From positions 1 to 41,304 of the forward strand of contig JAMPDU010000011.1 of the NCBI GenBank assembly GCA_023665505.1: DNA of 41,304 nucleotides, in the 5' to 3' direction. Positions 1-7,277 of the stretch are shown piece after piece. A program made the translations under genes and the position numbers. Each line of letters begins with the position of its first letter. Position 1 is the first letter of the stretch. The notes beneath the pieces are model-generated. The model saw nothing but the letters and a program-made list of their open reading frames with translations. It had not been told where the DNA came from and ran no database searches. Source of the stretch: Ruminococcus sp. Lineage in GTDB: Bacteria; Bacillota; Clostridia; Oscillospirales; Ruminococcaceae.

Positions 1-222
1 ACAATTCTGGAGATGCTTCGTTTCAAACTGGTGTTAATGATAGCACTATTCTTACACAATGTAAAAAAGGTAAACCTAATAGGAAATTTTCAGAAGTGTA
101 TTTTAAAAGAATTAGCAACAATAAATGTGAAGAGACTATCGAAATTCAAGCAGAAGAGTAGAGTAGCGAAAGCGAAAGAGCGAACCCCTTTGAGAAAAAG
201 GGATAAAATATAGTCCAAAACG
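1..222 (+). ncRNA. Group I intron, 3' portion (inside nrdD)
   Basis: The nrdD reading frame is blocked upstream of about 217, and the blocking sequence has the 3' core of a group I intron. GACTAT at 134-139 can pair with ATAGTC at 210-215, as P7 does, and ATATAGTCC at 208-216 resembles the conserved S element. Just before it, 186-202 forms a six-base-pair hairpin closing a GAGAA loop, in the place expected for P8. If the intron ends with G222, as group I introns end in G, the exon resumes in frame with the NrdD residues AENLCY. An endonuclease frame runs into the core. The 5' half is outside the window, so subgroup is not assignable. Confidence 0.72.
3..161 (+). CDS. Intron-encoded HNH-type homing endonuclease, C-terminal fragment
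   Basis: This frame is open from the window edge to a TAG at 159-161 and gives 52 residues. The segment GVNDSTILTQCKKGK followed by YFKRI looks like the C-terminal DNA-binding repeat (NUMOD1/IENR1 type: a small helix-turn-helix, then a Lys/Gly-rich turn and an aromatic end) of HNH homing endonucleases carried by phage group I introns. The stop lies inside the intron core, between the two P7 strands, which is common for such genes. The nuclease domain itself would be upstream of the window. Another frame (13-213) is also open, but its protein has no recognisable features. Confidence 0.55.
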   Translation, partial: NSGDASFQTGVNDSTILTQCKKGKPNRKFSEVYFKRISNNKCEETIEIQAEE

Positions 223-690
223 GCAGAAAATCTATGTTATACTTCAATGCAAAAATTCAAAGAGGAATACGGTGTAATTCCGAATTTTTCCGACAAAGAA
301 TTTTTCACAAACAGTATTCACGTTCCAGTATGGAAAAAGATGACACCTTTTGAAAAGATTGATATAGAGGCGCAACTTACTGGATATTCAAGCGCAGGGT
401 GTATTACATATGTGGAACTTGAATCCTCCGTCAAGAATAATATTGACGCGTTGGAAACAATTGTAAATTATGCAATGGATAAAGATATTCCGTATTTTGC
501 TGTAAATGTTCCCAATGATATGTGTCAAAACTGCGGTTATACAGATGAAATTAATACCGAGTGTCCTATGTGTAATTGTCCCGATATAAAAAGGTTGCGC
601 AGAGTAACGGGCTACCTTACAGGCGACTACACTACCGCATTTAATAAAGGAAAACAGCAAGAAGTTGAAATGAGGGTAAAGCACGAATGA
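223..690 (+). CDS. nrdD: Anaerobic ribonucleoside-triphosphate reductase, C-terminal exon
   Basis: NrdD reduces ribonucleoside triphosphates to deoxynucleotides without oxygen, using a glycyl radical. Only the last 155 codons or so are here. Visible family features are the TNSIHVPVW and FEKIDIEAQ segments, GCITYVEL, a four-cysteine zinc site (CQNC and CPMC, about residues 122-139 of the exon), and the glycyl-radical loop RVTGYL near the C-terminus. The frame is open upstream of the ATG at 247 and the homologous residues AENLCY lie before it, so that ATG is internal. The exon begins where the group I intron ends. The stop overlaps the start of nrdG (ATGA at 687), implying translational coupling. 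Composition matches the mobile element. Confidence 0.85.
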   Translation, partial: AENLCYTSMQKFKEEYGVIPNFSDKEFFTNSIHVPVWKKMTPFEKIDIEAQLTGYSSAGCITYVELESSVKNNIDALETIVNYAMDKDIPYFAVNVPNDMCQNCGYTDEINTECPMCNCPDIKRLRRVTGYLTGDYTTAFNKGKQQEVEMRVKHE

Positions 691-1283
691 ACTATATCAA
701 AATAGACAAATGTTCCGTATCTAACGGTCAAGGAGTACGTGTAGTATTATGGGTATCGGGCTGTACTTTGAATTGCCCAAACTGCCACAATCCTCAAACG
801 TGGGATTTTAACAGTGGTATTCCGTTTACATTTGATACAATGAATGAACTTCTCGAAGCCTTAGATAAATCGTATATTTCGGGACTAACTCTTTCGGGTG
901 GACACCCGCTTGAATCAGAAAATCTCGCAACTATATATGGAATTGTATATACCATCAAAGAAAAACTTCCAAACAAAACCATATGGCTTTACACAGGTTA
1001 TACATGGGATAGTATCATTTCATTTATCAACAACCCTATTAAACAACCTAATGACAAGTATGATAGATTAATGTGGGATATTATTTCTAATATCGACATT
1101 CTTGTGGACGGAGAATACATAGATAAACTACGTGATATAACGCTCCCATTCCGTGGAAGTTCAAATCAGCGTATTATTGATGTTAAGAAAATGTTGAAAA
1201 TGTATGACATAAATTCAGCAACATCACGCGATACAGAGAATTGGAACGGTAAGATTATTCTATGGGAACAACCCTACAAGTAA
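687..1283 (+). CDS. nrdG: Anaerobic ribonucleotide reductase-activating protein (radical SAM)
   Basis: NrdG is the iron-sulfur, S-adenosylmethionine-dependent enzyme that installs the glycyl radical on NrdD. The 198-aa protein has the radical SAM cluster motif CTLNCPNCHN (CxxxCxxC, about residues 26-33), preceded by VSNGQGVRVVLWVSG as in NrdG proteins, and LTLSGGHPLE at about residue 67, corresponding to the GGEP-type SAM-binding loop. It overlaps the nrdD stop by four bases, so the two are co-translated as a matched pair. A hairpin follows the stop. Its AT-rich codon use is that of the element, and the host probably has its own copies elsewhere. Confidence 0.9.
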   Translation: MNYIKIDKCSVSNGQGVRVVLWVSGCTLNCPNCHNPQTWDFNSGIPFTFDTMNELLEALDKSYISGLTLSGGHPLESENLATIYGIVYTIKEKLPNKTIWLYTGYTWDSIISFINNPIKQPNDKYDRLMWDIISNIDILVDGEYIDKLRDITLPFRGSSNQRIIDVKKMLKMYDINSATSRDTENWNGKIILWEQPYK

Positions 1284-1287
1284 AAAA

Positions 1288-1318
1288 TAGGGACTATCCA
1301 CAAAATAGATAGTCCCTA
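1288..1318. terminator. Perfect 11-bp hairpin between nrdG and dut
   Basis: TAGGGACTATC (1288-1298) is exactly repeated in inverted form at 1308-1318 with a 9-base loop. On the + strand there is no T-run after it. On the - strand it is followed by a run of six T, so as an intrinsic terminator it would work better for leftward transcription. It may also be an mRNA-processing or stability element in the nrdG-dut transcript. Confidence 0.45.
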
Positions 1319-1344
1319 AATAAAAAAGGAGAAATGATTATAAA

Positions 1345-1833
1345 ATGAAATTTGAAAAAGTAAGTTATGAGCAATACTCAAAATGTATTGCCAGAAAGAT
1401 TGATATTCACAACGAATACGATAACATAAAGATACCGCAAAGAGCTACGCAAGGTTCTGCAGGATATGATTTTTTTGCACCATATTCATTTACAATAGGT
1501 GTAGGAGAAACGGTTAAGATACCTACGGGAATTAGGGTTATGCTTGATAATGATAAATTTTTGTCAATATATCCTCGTAGCGGTTTAGGTTTTAAGTATA
1601 GGCTTCAACTTGATAATACTGTGGGAATTATTGACAGCGATTATTCTCAGTCCGATAACGAAGGTCATATTTTTATTAAAATCACAAATGACGGACGAGA
1701 AGGTAAGCCTATCCAAATCAAGTCTGGTGAGGCATTTGCACAGGGAATTATACAGCAGTATTTTATTGTCGAAGATGATAATACAAACGGTATCAGAAAC
1801 GGAGGGTTGGGTAGTACAAGCAATACCCTCTAA
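1345..1833 (+). CDS. dut: dUTP diphosphatase (dUTPase)
   Basis: Trimeric dUTPases hydrolyse dUTP to dUMP and pyrophosphate, keeping uracil out of DNA and supplying dTMP synthesis. The 162-aa protein has the family motifs in order: GSAGYDFFAP (about residues 37-46), the PTGIRVML strand, PRSGLGFKY (motif 2), GIIDSDYSQ (motif 3 region, with the catalytic Asp and a short insert in place of the usual DYRGE), and a C-terminal arm RNGGLGSTS, the P-loop-like tail that closes over the substrate. An AAGGAGAAAT site sits upstream. With nrdD and nrdG it forms a deoxynucleotide-supply set typical of phage genomes. Confidence 0.9.
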   Translation: MKFEKVSYEQYSKCIARKIDIHNEYDNIKIPQRATQGSAGYDFFAPYSFTIGVGETVKIPTGIRVMLDNDKFLSIYPRSGLGFKYRLQLDNTVGIIDSDYSQSDNEGHIFIKITNDGREGKPIQIKSGEAFAQGIIQQYFIVEDDNTNGIRNGGLGSTSNTL

Positions 1834-1941
1834 AAGGGGAGTAGGGGCTTTGGGGAGCAGCGGCAAATAAATCCCATATAATGTCATAACATCAATTTGT
1901 AAAACATACTATTAAATATGTTTTAGCCGAGGAGGTGTCAA

Positions 1942-2097
1942 ATGAAAGATAGCGGCATTGAGATTATTAATGTATTCCAAAATAAGGACGATGCAAAAAA
2001 GGCAGAAATTGTCACACAAAAAATGCAAAAAATAATCAATTCTCGCATTAACTCTAACTTTAATAAAAAGAGTGAACTTACTGCCATTATAAAATAA
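1942..2097 (+). CDS. 51-aa charged protein beside the recombinase; function unknown
   Basis: A strong GAGGAGGTG site (1929-1937) precedes this ATG, and the 51-residue product is Lys/Asn/Ile-rich and probably helical (DDAKKAEIVTQKMQK is amphipathic). I recognise no family. It is the only gene between dut and the serine recombinase. Small basic genes next to large serine recombinases sometimes encode recombination directionality factors, but nothing in the sequence proves that here. An inverted repeat (AAACATA at 1902-1908 with TATGTTT at 1917-1923) lies just upstream and could be a regulatory site. Confidence 0.55.
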   Translation: MKDSGIEIINVFQNKDDAKKAEIVTQKMQKIINSRINSNFNKKSELTAIIK

Positions 2098-2111
2098 TTT
2101 TTAAACAAGTC

Positions 2112-2140
2112 TTGATTTTCTTTGACAAATATGGTATAAT
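2112..2140 (+). promoter_or_regulatory. Sigma-70-type promoter of the serine recombinase
   Basis: TTGATT at 2112-2117 and TATAAT at 2135-2140 are separated by exactly 17 bases, about 70 bases before the recombinase start. The -10 box overlaps the left arm of the large inverted repeat that follows, which suggests the promoter is controlled by a protein or structure at that repeat. Confidence 0.65.
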
Positions 2141-2170
2141 TGCTATGGTATTTAAGCAACTATACCATAT
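2129..2170. repeat. Long inverted repeat over the recombinase promoter
   Basis: ATATGGTATA at 2129-2138 is perfectly inverted as TATACCATAT at 2161-2170. A second, inner pairing (TTGCT with AAGCAA) extends the symmetry. It covers the -10 box and the likely transcription start. It may be an operator for an element-encoded repressor, or a hairpin in the 5' end of the recombinase mRNA. Confidence 0.6.
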
Positions 2171-2208
2171 TTTCATAGTCTTTTGTCACAAAAGGAGTGA
2201 AAACAGGT

Positions 2209-3780
2209 ATGAATGTTGCAATTTATGTAAGACTGTCCGATGAAGACAGGGACAAACTTCAAAAGGAGGATGAAAGCGAAAGTATACAAAATCAAAAATC
2301 TATGTTAAGAGACTACTGTAAAGAGCGGAACTGGACTATTTATGACATTTACAATGACGAAAATTTCAGTGGTATTGACAGCACCAGACCTGAATTTAAC
2401 CGTATGATTAACGATTGTCAAAAGGGAAATATTGACATTGTACTTTGTAAAAGCCAGTCAAGGTTTTCCCGTGACGCGGTTTTGATTGAAACCTATCTTC
2501 ACAACAAATTTATTGAATGGGGAATAAGGTTTATCGGTGTAGTAGACCACGCTGATACAAACGACAAAAACAATAAAAAGTCCAGACAAATTTTAGCTCT
2601 TACAAATGAGTGGTATGTAGAGGAGGTAAGCGAAAATATTCGCCGTACATTAAAACATAAGCGTGAACAAGGACAATTCACAGGCAGTTTTGCTCCATAC
2701 GGTTACTTAGTTGACCCTAAAAACAAAAATCATCTGATTATAGATGAGGAAGCCGCACCTATTGTCAGAGATATTTTTAATTGGTATGCCGAGGGCTGGG
2801 GTTACAGAAAAATCACTATGGAACTTAACGGAAAAGGAATACCAAGTCCCAGTAAGCATAAGGAACTGCTAAACAGCAATTTTCGTAACCCACACGAAAT
2901 TAAAAGCTACAACAAAGACCTTTGGACATATACTACCATATACACAATAGTAAGAAATGAAATATATACGGGTACGCTTGTTCAAGGCAAATCTCATAAT
3001 GTAAGTTATAAAAATAAGAAACGTTTACGTGTCCCCGAAGATGAGTGGATAAAGGTTTACAATACCCACGAACCTATTGTTGATATGGATATGTGGAACA
3101 GGGTTAAAGCACGTGTAGAAAGCAGACAACGGGTTCAAAAGACAACTAATAGGATTTCTCCGCTGTCAGGAAAAGTTAAGTGTGCAGTTTGCGGCAAAGC
3201 TATGAAACGCAATGTATACTACAATAAAAAGAGAACCATACAATATTATGGTTTGCAATGCGCTACGTACAAAATCGGTGCTATGAATTGTCCCAATACA
3301 CATACTATAAGCGGTTTAAATCTTGAAAAAGAAATTTTGTCCCAGTTAAATGAATTGATAGCAAAATTCAATAACCAAGACAAAATTGAAATTCAAGATG
3401 AAGCACAAATAAATATACAAAGATGTGCGGCAGATATAGCCAAAATTTCCAAGCAAATATCCGAAAAGGAAATCAAACTTGAACGTCTTTATGAAGATAA
3501 ACTTGACGGTATTATTTCTAAGGAACAGTTTATATCTTTTAATCAAAAAATCAGCGAAGAAATTTCACGATTAAAAGAGAGTATGGCGTTTATTGAGACT
3601 GAAAAAAAGCAGTATCAATTATCGTGTCAAGACAGCAAACGCATTGAGGAAGCCATAAAAAAATACTCCCAAATAGACGTTTTGACAAAAGAAATTGTGG
3701 ACGAATTTATTAAAACAGTCTATGTGGGAGAAAAGGTTGAAGGACAAAAAAGAAAAGTGACAATTGAATGGAAATTTTAG
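2209..3780 (+). CDS. Large serine recombinase (site-specific integrase/excisionase)
   Basis: Large serine recombinases integrate and excise phages and conjugative or skin elements through a covalent Ser-DNA intermediate. The 523-aa protein shows an N-terminal resolvase domain with the nucleophile in VAIYVRLSDED (Ser10), the conserved SQSRFSRD arginines, and the long E-helix. Next comes a recombinase domain (about 160-300, with YGYLVDP and GWGYRKITMELN), then a zinc ribbon (CAVCGKAMKR, later CATYKIGAMNC, about 325-365), and a charged coiled coil at about 385-480. I chose the ATG at 2209; a GTG at 2197 falls inside the AAAGGAG ribosome site. The gene ends 15 bases before the interrupted amidase, so it probably catalysed this insertion. 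Confidence 0.93.
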   Translation: MNVAIYVRLSDEDRDKLQKEDESESIQNQKSMLRDYCKERNWTIYDIYNDENFSGIDSTRPEFNRMINDCQKGNIDIVLCKSQSRFSRDAVLIETYLHNKFIEWGIRFIGVVDHADTNDKNNKKSRQILALTNEWYVEEVSENIRRTLKHKREQGQFTGSFAPYGYLVDPKNKNHLIIDEEAAPIVRDIFNWYAEGWGYRKITMELNGKGIPSPSKHKELLNSNFRNPHEIKSYNKDLWTYTTIYTIVRNEIYTGTLVQGKSHNVSYKNKKRLRVPEDEWIKVYNTHEPIVDMDMWNRVKARVESRQRVQKTTNRISPLSGKVKCAVCGKAMKRNVYYNKKRTIQYYGLQCATYKIGAMNCPNTHTISGLNLEKEILSQLNELIAKFNNQDKIEIQDEAQINIQRCAADIAKISKQISEKEIKLERLYEDKLDGIISKEQFISFNQKISEEISRLKESMAFIETEKKQYQLSCQDSKRIEEAIKKYSQIDVLTKEIVDEFIKTVYVGEKVEGQKRKVTIEWKF

Positions 3781-3795
3781 TAAAAATTAGTACAA

Positions 3796-4389
3796 ATGAC
3801 TATAGTTAAGACATACGCACCACATGGCGGTATGGACGGCGGCTGTTCCACCGCGGACGGCAAAACCGAAAAGGGCATAAACCTGAACATTCTCCTGTCT
3901 GTCCGTGATTTAAGCCGCTTTTTCGGCTATGACGTGGACGTCACCCGCGACAGGGATACGTCCATACACGACAAGGGCGTTACGGGCATACGCAACCAAA
4001 AAGTCTCCGATATGGAGAACCGCCTGGAGCTTTTCAACAAATACCCCAACGCGGTGTGCGTCTCCATTCACCAGAACACCTTCAGCGACCCGCAGTACAG
4101 CGGCGCGCAGATGTTCTACAGCGACAAAAATCCTGCCAGCGAACAGCTTGCGGGGATAATGCAGAGAAAATTCGTCGGCAATCTCCAGCCTGAAAATCAA
4201 CGGGAAACAAAGCTTTGCGGCAGCGAGCTGTACCTTTGCTACTACTGCAGCAACCCCGCCGTTATGGTGGAATGCGGTTTCCTCTCCAACCCCGAGGAGG
4301 CGGCGAAACTTACCGACGAAACCTATCAGCAAAAGGTGGCTTTCACGGTGTTTTCGGGTATAATCGAATTTACGGGTTCTGCGGCGTAA
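3796..4389 (+). pseudogene. cwlD: Spore cortex amidase CwlD, 3' part interrupted by the element
   Basis: CwlD is the N-acetylmuramoyl-L-alanine amidase (Amidase_3) that, with PdaA, makes the muramic delta-lactam of spore cortex so that germination enzymes can recognise it. The open frame gives 197 aa with all active-site residues: HGG zinc ligand (about residue 10), Glu in KTEKGIN, SIHQN and the catalytic Glu in VECGFLSN. RNQKVSDMENRLELFNKYP and YSGAQMFYS resemble CwlD more than generic amidases. The N-terminal membrane anchor and first strand are missing, the first codons are element-like, and the ATG at 3796 has no ribosome-binding site. As it stands the gene is probably not expressed as a working protein; precise excision could restore it. 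The CwlD assignment rather than another Amidase_3 is likely, not certain. Confidence 0.8.
3800..3842. other. Probable element/host attachment junction inside cwlD
   Basis: Between the recombinase stop (3780) and about 3840 the composition flips from AT-rich to host-like GC-rich. The protein reading goes from an unrelated AT-rich stretch to the conserved HGGMDGG motif of the amidase. The crossover core must lie in or just before the HGG codons (about 3820-3840). The exact core cannot be read without the other end of the element or an empty site. Confidence 0.6.
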
Positions 4390-4401
4390 CAGTACATATA
4401 A

Positions 4402-4437
4402 AGCGTGTAAAGTCAATAACTTTACACGCTATTTTTT
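4402..4437. terminator. Bidirectional intrinsic terminator between convergent genes
   Basis: AGCGTGTAAAG (4402-4412) pairs perfectly with CTTTACACGCT (4420-4430) around a 7-base loop and is followed by ATTTTTTA on the + strand. It ends the amidase transcript and lies at the 3' end of the convergent membrane-protein gene. Confidence 0.85.
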
Positions 4438-4992
4438 ATACAGCACTTCCTTAGCCACGTCCACATCTTTGTAGGTGAGAATGTACGTCACCGAAATAAC
4501 CGCCGGCTGTAACAGCACAAGAACGGTCAGCCCGATAACGCCCCACCAGGGAATTGCCCCGATAGTCGTTTCATCTGTGAACATTTTCACGTATGGCACA
4601 AGCCACATATCGGCGTACATAAAATAGTTGAAAATATCGCCGATAACCCCCGCCTTGCTCAAAAACATCAGCACCACCATGACGTACGAAACAATAGGCG
4701 CGGCGATTGACATTTTCAGCGGCATATATTTGTCATATTCCATATTGTGGTATTTCACCGCGTTTCTGTCCCGTTTCGCGCTGTAGTGCGCCCAGTTGAA
4801 CTGCAAACCCAGCATTATGGCGGTTGTGCAGAACGCCACAAATAATTTCAGCGTTAACAGGCTGCGCATAAGAACAAGCATTGACATACACAAAAAAATG
4901 CTCATAAACGTGCCCAGCGCCCAGTAGCCTATTCCTTTGAGGCATCTTACGGCAAAATTTTCCTTATTTCTCGCAATAATTCTTTCCGGCAT
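4429..4992 (-). CDS. Multi-pass membrane protein of unknown function
   Basis: The 187-aa product has about five hydrophobic segments, arranged as a near-N-terminal pair (LGTFMSIFLCMSMLVL and the LFVAFCTTAIML stretch), a charged loop with several Arg/Lys/Tyr (about 75-95), then three more spans, ending in a short Lys-rich cytoplasmic tail. I recognise no family. The start was set at ATG 4992 because AAAAAGGAG sits 7 bases before it; an upstream ATG at 5019 has no such site. It is convergent with the amidase and shares its terminator. Host-like composition. Function open. Confidence 0.7.
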   Translation of the reverse strand: MPERIIARNKENFAVRCLKGIGYWALGTFMSIFLCMSMLVLMRSLLTLKLFVAFCTTAIMLGLQFNWAHYSAKRDRNAVKYHNMEYDKYMPLKMSIAAPIVSYVMVVLMFLSKAGVIGDIFNYFMYADMWLVPYVKMFTDETTIGAIPWWGVIGLTVLVLLQPAVISVTYILTYKDVDVAKEVLYKK

Positions 4993-5124
4993 TTTCCTGC
5001 TCCTTTTTAAAGTGATCAATACTATTATAACTCATTTCAAAAATTTTTTCAATATAATTCCTATAAATATTTTGCTTTACGGCGGAATACTAATAAAAAT
5101 ACTCTTTTGAAAGGAATGATAACT

Positions 5125-5553
5125 ATGTACAGCCAAGACAAGCTTTACAACGCTTTGTACCAAAACGCCGAAATGGGGACAAGCTCTATCCGCAAGGTTT
5201 TCCCGAAGGTTCAGGACTCAAAGCTGAAAAGCGAGCTGAGAATGCAGCTTTCAAACTACAAAAACCAAACCAATCAGCTTATGGGGGAAATGCGTTCGCA
5301 GAACATAAAGCCCGAGCCTGTCCCCAAAATGACAAAAATGATGACCTCCATGGGAATAACCCTCAACTGCGCCAAGGACAACTCCACCGAGCATATCGCG
5401 GAAATGCTCATTCAAGGTACGAATATGGGCGTAATCAAAATAAACAAGGCGCTTAACAGCTCCGTAACCGCCTCGCCCAAGCTCGTCCAAGAGGCAAAGC
5501 AGGCGCTTTCCAAAGAGCAGAAGTATATCGACGACTTAAAAAGCTATCTTTAA
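5125..5553 (+). CDS. Ferritin-like four-helix small protein, function unknown
   Basis: The 142-aa, almost wholly helical protein (Lys/Gln/Met-rich, no transmembrane segment or signal) reads as four amphipathic helices, with the conserved-looking segments NAEMGTSSIRKVFPKV, HIAEMLIQGTNMGVIKIN and a C-terminal EQKYIDDLKSYL. This layout resembles uncharacterised DUF2383-like or ferritin-like helical bundles common in Clostridia. The metal-ligand pattern of true ferritins is not evident. Start at ATG 5125, 9 bases after GAAAGGA; TTG 5107 and ATG 5116 are less suited. The next gene follows after 12 bases and shares its terminator, so the two are one operon. Confidence 0.75.
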   Translation: MYSQDKLYNALYQNAEMGTSSIRKVFPKVQDSKLKSELRMQLSNYKNQTNQLMGEMRSQNIKPEPVPKMTKMMTSMGITLNCAKDNSTEHIAEMLIQGTNMGVIKINKALNSSVTASPKLVQEAKQALSKEQKYIDDLKSYL

Positions 5554-5565
5554 CGGAGGTACCGT

Positions 5566-5757
5566 ATGGAAGAGAAACTGATAAAGCACGGCAATTCCGC
5601 CCGCGTCGACCCGAAAGACCCCAAGCAGATTAACGGCAAGTATTACACAAACATTATCACCGACAACAAGACCCTCCCCGACGGCAGCGTAGTAAACGTC
5701 CTCGAGGACAACGCCGAAACCGCCCGCAAAGAGGTTGACAGTATCCGCCTGTCATAA
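5566..5757 (+). CDS. 63-aa conserved-type small protein, function unknown
   Basis: A CGGAGGTACC ribosome site precedes this ATG directly after the helical-bundle gene. The 63-residue soluble protein is rich in Asp, Asn and Lys. Its C-terminal part VVNVLEDNAETARKEVDS faintly recalls the DUF3787 family of short clostridial proteins (a strand, then a helix beginning with acidic residues), but this is a weak impression. An intrinsic terminator follows its stop by 11 bases. Co-transcription with the 142-aa gene is the best clue to its role. Confidence 0.65.
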   Translation: MEEKLIKHGNSARVDPKDPKQINGKYYTNIITDNKTLPDGSVVNVLEDNAETARKEVDSIRLS

Positions 5758-5768
5758 TCGGAAAAAAG

Positions 5769-5811
5769 AAACCGTCCCGGTTACAAAAGAACAGGGGACG
5801 GTTTATTTTTT
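5769..5811 (+). terminator. Intrinsic terminator after the small-protein pair
   Basis: AAACCGTCCC (5769-5778) pairs perfectly with GGGACGGTTT (5795-5804), followed by a T-rich run ATTTTTT. It ends the 5125-5757 operon. Confidence 0.9.
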
Positions 5812-5842
5812 AAATTAAATTTTTTGTACCGCCTTGCTGCCT

Positions 5843-6052
5843 TTACTCGTCGTCGAAGTTGCCGGGAATATGGAGCTGCTTAACGGGAATTCTCTTAAGC
5901 GGAGAATAAATATATTTAGAGCAAGAGGCATCGCCGTTAACAAGACCTCTTTTTTCGCAAAGAACCTTGCCGCCGTCCTTAGCCCGTGTTCCGAAGTTGC
6001 AGTACTGACACTGAGGGGGAATATCGTTTCCGAAGTATTTCTTTTTTGCCAT
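5843..6052 (-). CDS. Small cysteine-rich (zinc-ribbon-like) protein
   Basis: The 69-aa protein begins MAKKKYFGNDIPPQCQYC and carries four cysteines, spaced CxxC then single Cys about 18 and 31 residues from the first, consistent with a small metal-binding knuckle. The start at 6052 has AAAGGAAG 9 bases upstream; a longer frame from 6091 has none. It is probably the small protein family found beside clostridial core genes, of unknown function. It is transcribed leftward just after ylbJ, 43 bases downstream, so possibly in the same transcript. Confidence 0.75.
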   Translation of the reverse strand: MAKKKYFGNDIPPQCQYCNFGTRAKDGGKVLCEKRGLVNGDASCSKYIYSPLKRIPVKQLHIPGNFDDE

Positions 6053-6095
6053 AGTGAATCTTCCTTTCTTGCAAAAGTTTCTTTTTACCATTATA

Positions 6096-7181
6096 TCATA
6101 TTTCTTTGTTTTTTTCTATAGAAATATTTGATAATAATAAAATTGTCATAATTAACAAAAACAGAACGGGAATTAGTGAATTCTGACGATAAGCAAGCCC
6201 CTTGGGAGCTATCGCATATACCGCGTCCGTGTTAAATACTACAATTAACATTTTACATAAAAAATATGAAATAATCGTTGCGAAAACCCGACTTAAATAA
6301 AAACGTTTGGTTGACAATATTCCGCCGACAAACCCTGCCGTCTGAATAAGCACGCATACCCCTCCGAAGGACAGCAGCCCCGCCGCAAGGGGTATAAGTC
6401 CAACCTTGTTTGGCGTAAGTCCCGAAATATTGCTTATTTCCAGTACCGCCCGCACCGCAGCCACACTGTCGGGAAAGTTAAGTCCCGAGAATTTGGAAAT
6501 AATTCCCGCCAAAAAGGTAATTATTTCCAGCTTGTCGAGAATACAAATTACAGAGGAAAAGAAAACAATAACCGCGCATATGGAAAACATTCCCTTTGCC
6601 CCGCTGTACACCGATTTCAGCAGACAGTCGAACGACAGGTCAAGGGCAACCTTTTTCCCGCTTTTCGGGGGGACTTTACGTCCAAGTCCCGTGACAATGC
6701 CGATAACCGCGTTCGCCCCGAAAACCGCCGCGAAAATAATCATACCCGCCTTAACGCTTGAAAAAAGTTTCAGACCCGCCACGCCGCATATAAACGCCGG
6801 TCCCGCAAGATAGCAGTAGGGGAGCATGTGCTCCGCGTCGCTTTTGGAAATTTTTCCCTCGGCAGTCATTTCGGAAAGCAGCCGCGCACCCACGGGGTAT
6901 CCGCCGAAACTTCCAATAAGAAACACGGAGAAATACTCCTCGGGAACGCGGAAAAGATACCGCGAAACAAGCCCGAAAGGCTTGCTTAAAAGGGCGTAGA
7001 TATTGCTTGAAACCACGAACCCCGAAACCACCATAAAAGCGTACAGCGAGGGGATTATAACCTCCAGACAGACCCTCACCGAGTTAAGAACCGCCTCGCA
7101 GACGTCCCCCGCGAACACAATCAGGAAAAACGCGTACAGCACCGCCAAAGCCGCGCCTATGTAATTTTTAAAATTTTTCAT
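6096..7181 (-). CDS. ylbJ: Sporulation integral membrane protein YlbJ
   Basis: YlbJ is a sigma-E-dependent membrane protein made in the mother cell that is needed for proper spore cortex formation; it belongs to the nucleoside-recognition (Gate) domain family. The 361-aa product has about eight hydrophobic spans. It also has the diagnostic segments EVIIPSLYAFMVVSGF, IGSFGGYPVGARLL and LPYCYLAGPAFICG (about residues 40-135), and a second Gate-like half around SKFSGLNFPDSVAAVRAVLEISN. Length agrees with the family (about 360-410). An AAAGGTG site lies about 13 bases before the ATG. It is divergent from yqfC-yqfD, also sporulation genes. Confidence 0.85.
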   Translation of the reverse strand: MKNFKNYIGAALAVLYAFFLIVFAGDVCEAVLNSVRVCLEVIIPSLYAFMVVSGFVVSSNIYALLSKPFGLVSRYLFRVPEEYFSVFLIGSFGGYPVGARLLSEMTAEGKISKSDAEHMLPYCYLAGPAFICGVAGLKLFSSVKAGMIIFAAVFGANAVIGIVTGLGRKVPPKSGKKVALDLSFDCLLKSVYSGAKGMFSICAVIVFFSSVICILDKLEIITFLAGIISKFSGLNFPDSVAAVRAVLEISNISGLTPNKVGLIPLAAGLLSFGGVCVLIQTAGFVGGILSTKRFYLSRVFATIISYFLCKMLIVVFNTDAVYAIAPKGLAYRQNSLIPVLFLLIMTILLLSNISIEKNKEI

Positions 7182-7277
7182 TTTCGGACTTGCACCTTTC
7201 GGATAATTTTATTTTAAGTATATGGCAAAAATTTCCTTAATATAATTTTAATAAGAATTTTTATTGGAGAGGATTTT

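Larger units (their letters stand above)
1..3828. mobile_element. Right end of a serine-recombinase prophage or skin-like element
   Basis: The first 3.8 kb is clearly more AT-rich than what follows. It encodes nucleotide-metabolism functions typical of phage cargo (nrdD with an intron, nrdG, dut), a small unknown protein, and a large serine recombinase as the last gene. Fifteen bases past the recombinase stop, base and codon use switch abruptly to the host style, inside a gene whose first part is missing. A recombinase immediately next to an attachment junction is the usual layout for large-serine-recombinase phages and sporulation intervening elements. The left end lies outside the window, so size and phage identity cannot be judged. 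The right boundary is placed only to within about 20 bases. Confidence 0.8.

Noticed and set aside
13..213. 66-aa open frame at the left edge, + strand
   Set aside because: It runs through the intron core and ends in the P7 region; the product is a Lys-rich string without features, whereas the other frame (3-161) shows an endonuclease-like repeat.
3910..4416. 168-aa open frame antisense to the amidase
   Set aside because: The forward frame carries the complete amidase active site; the reverse frame is its shadow.
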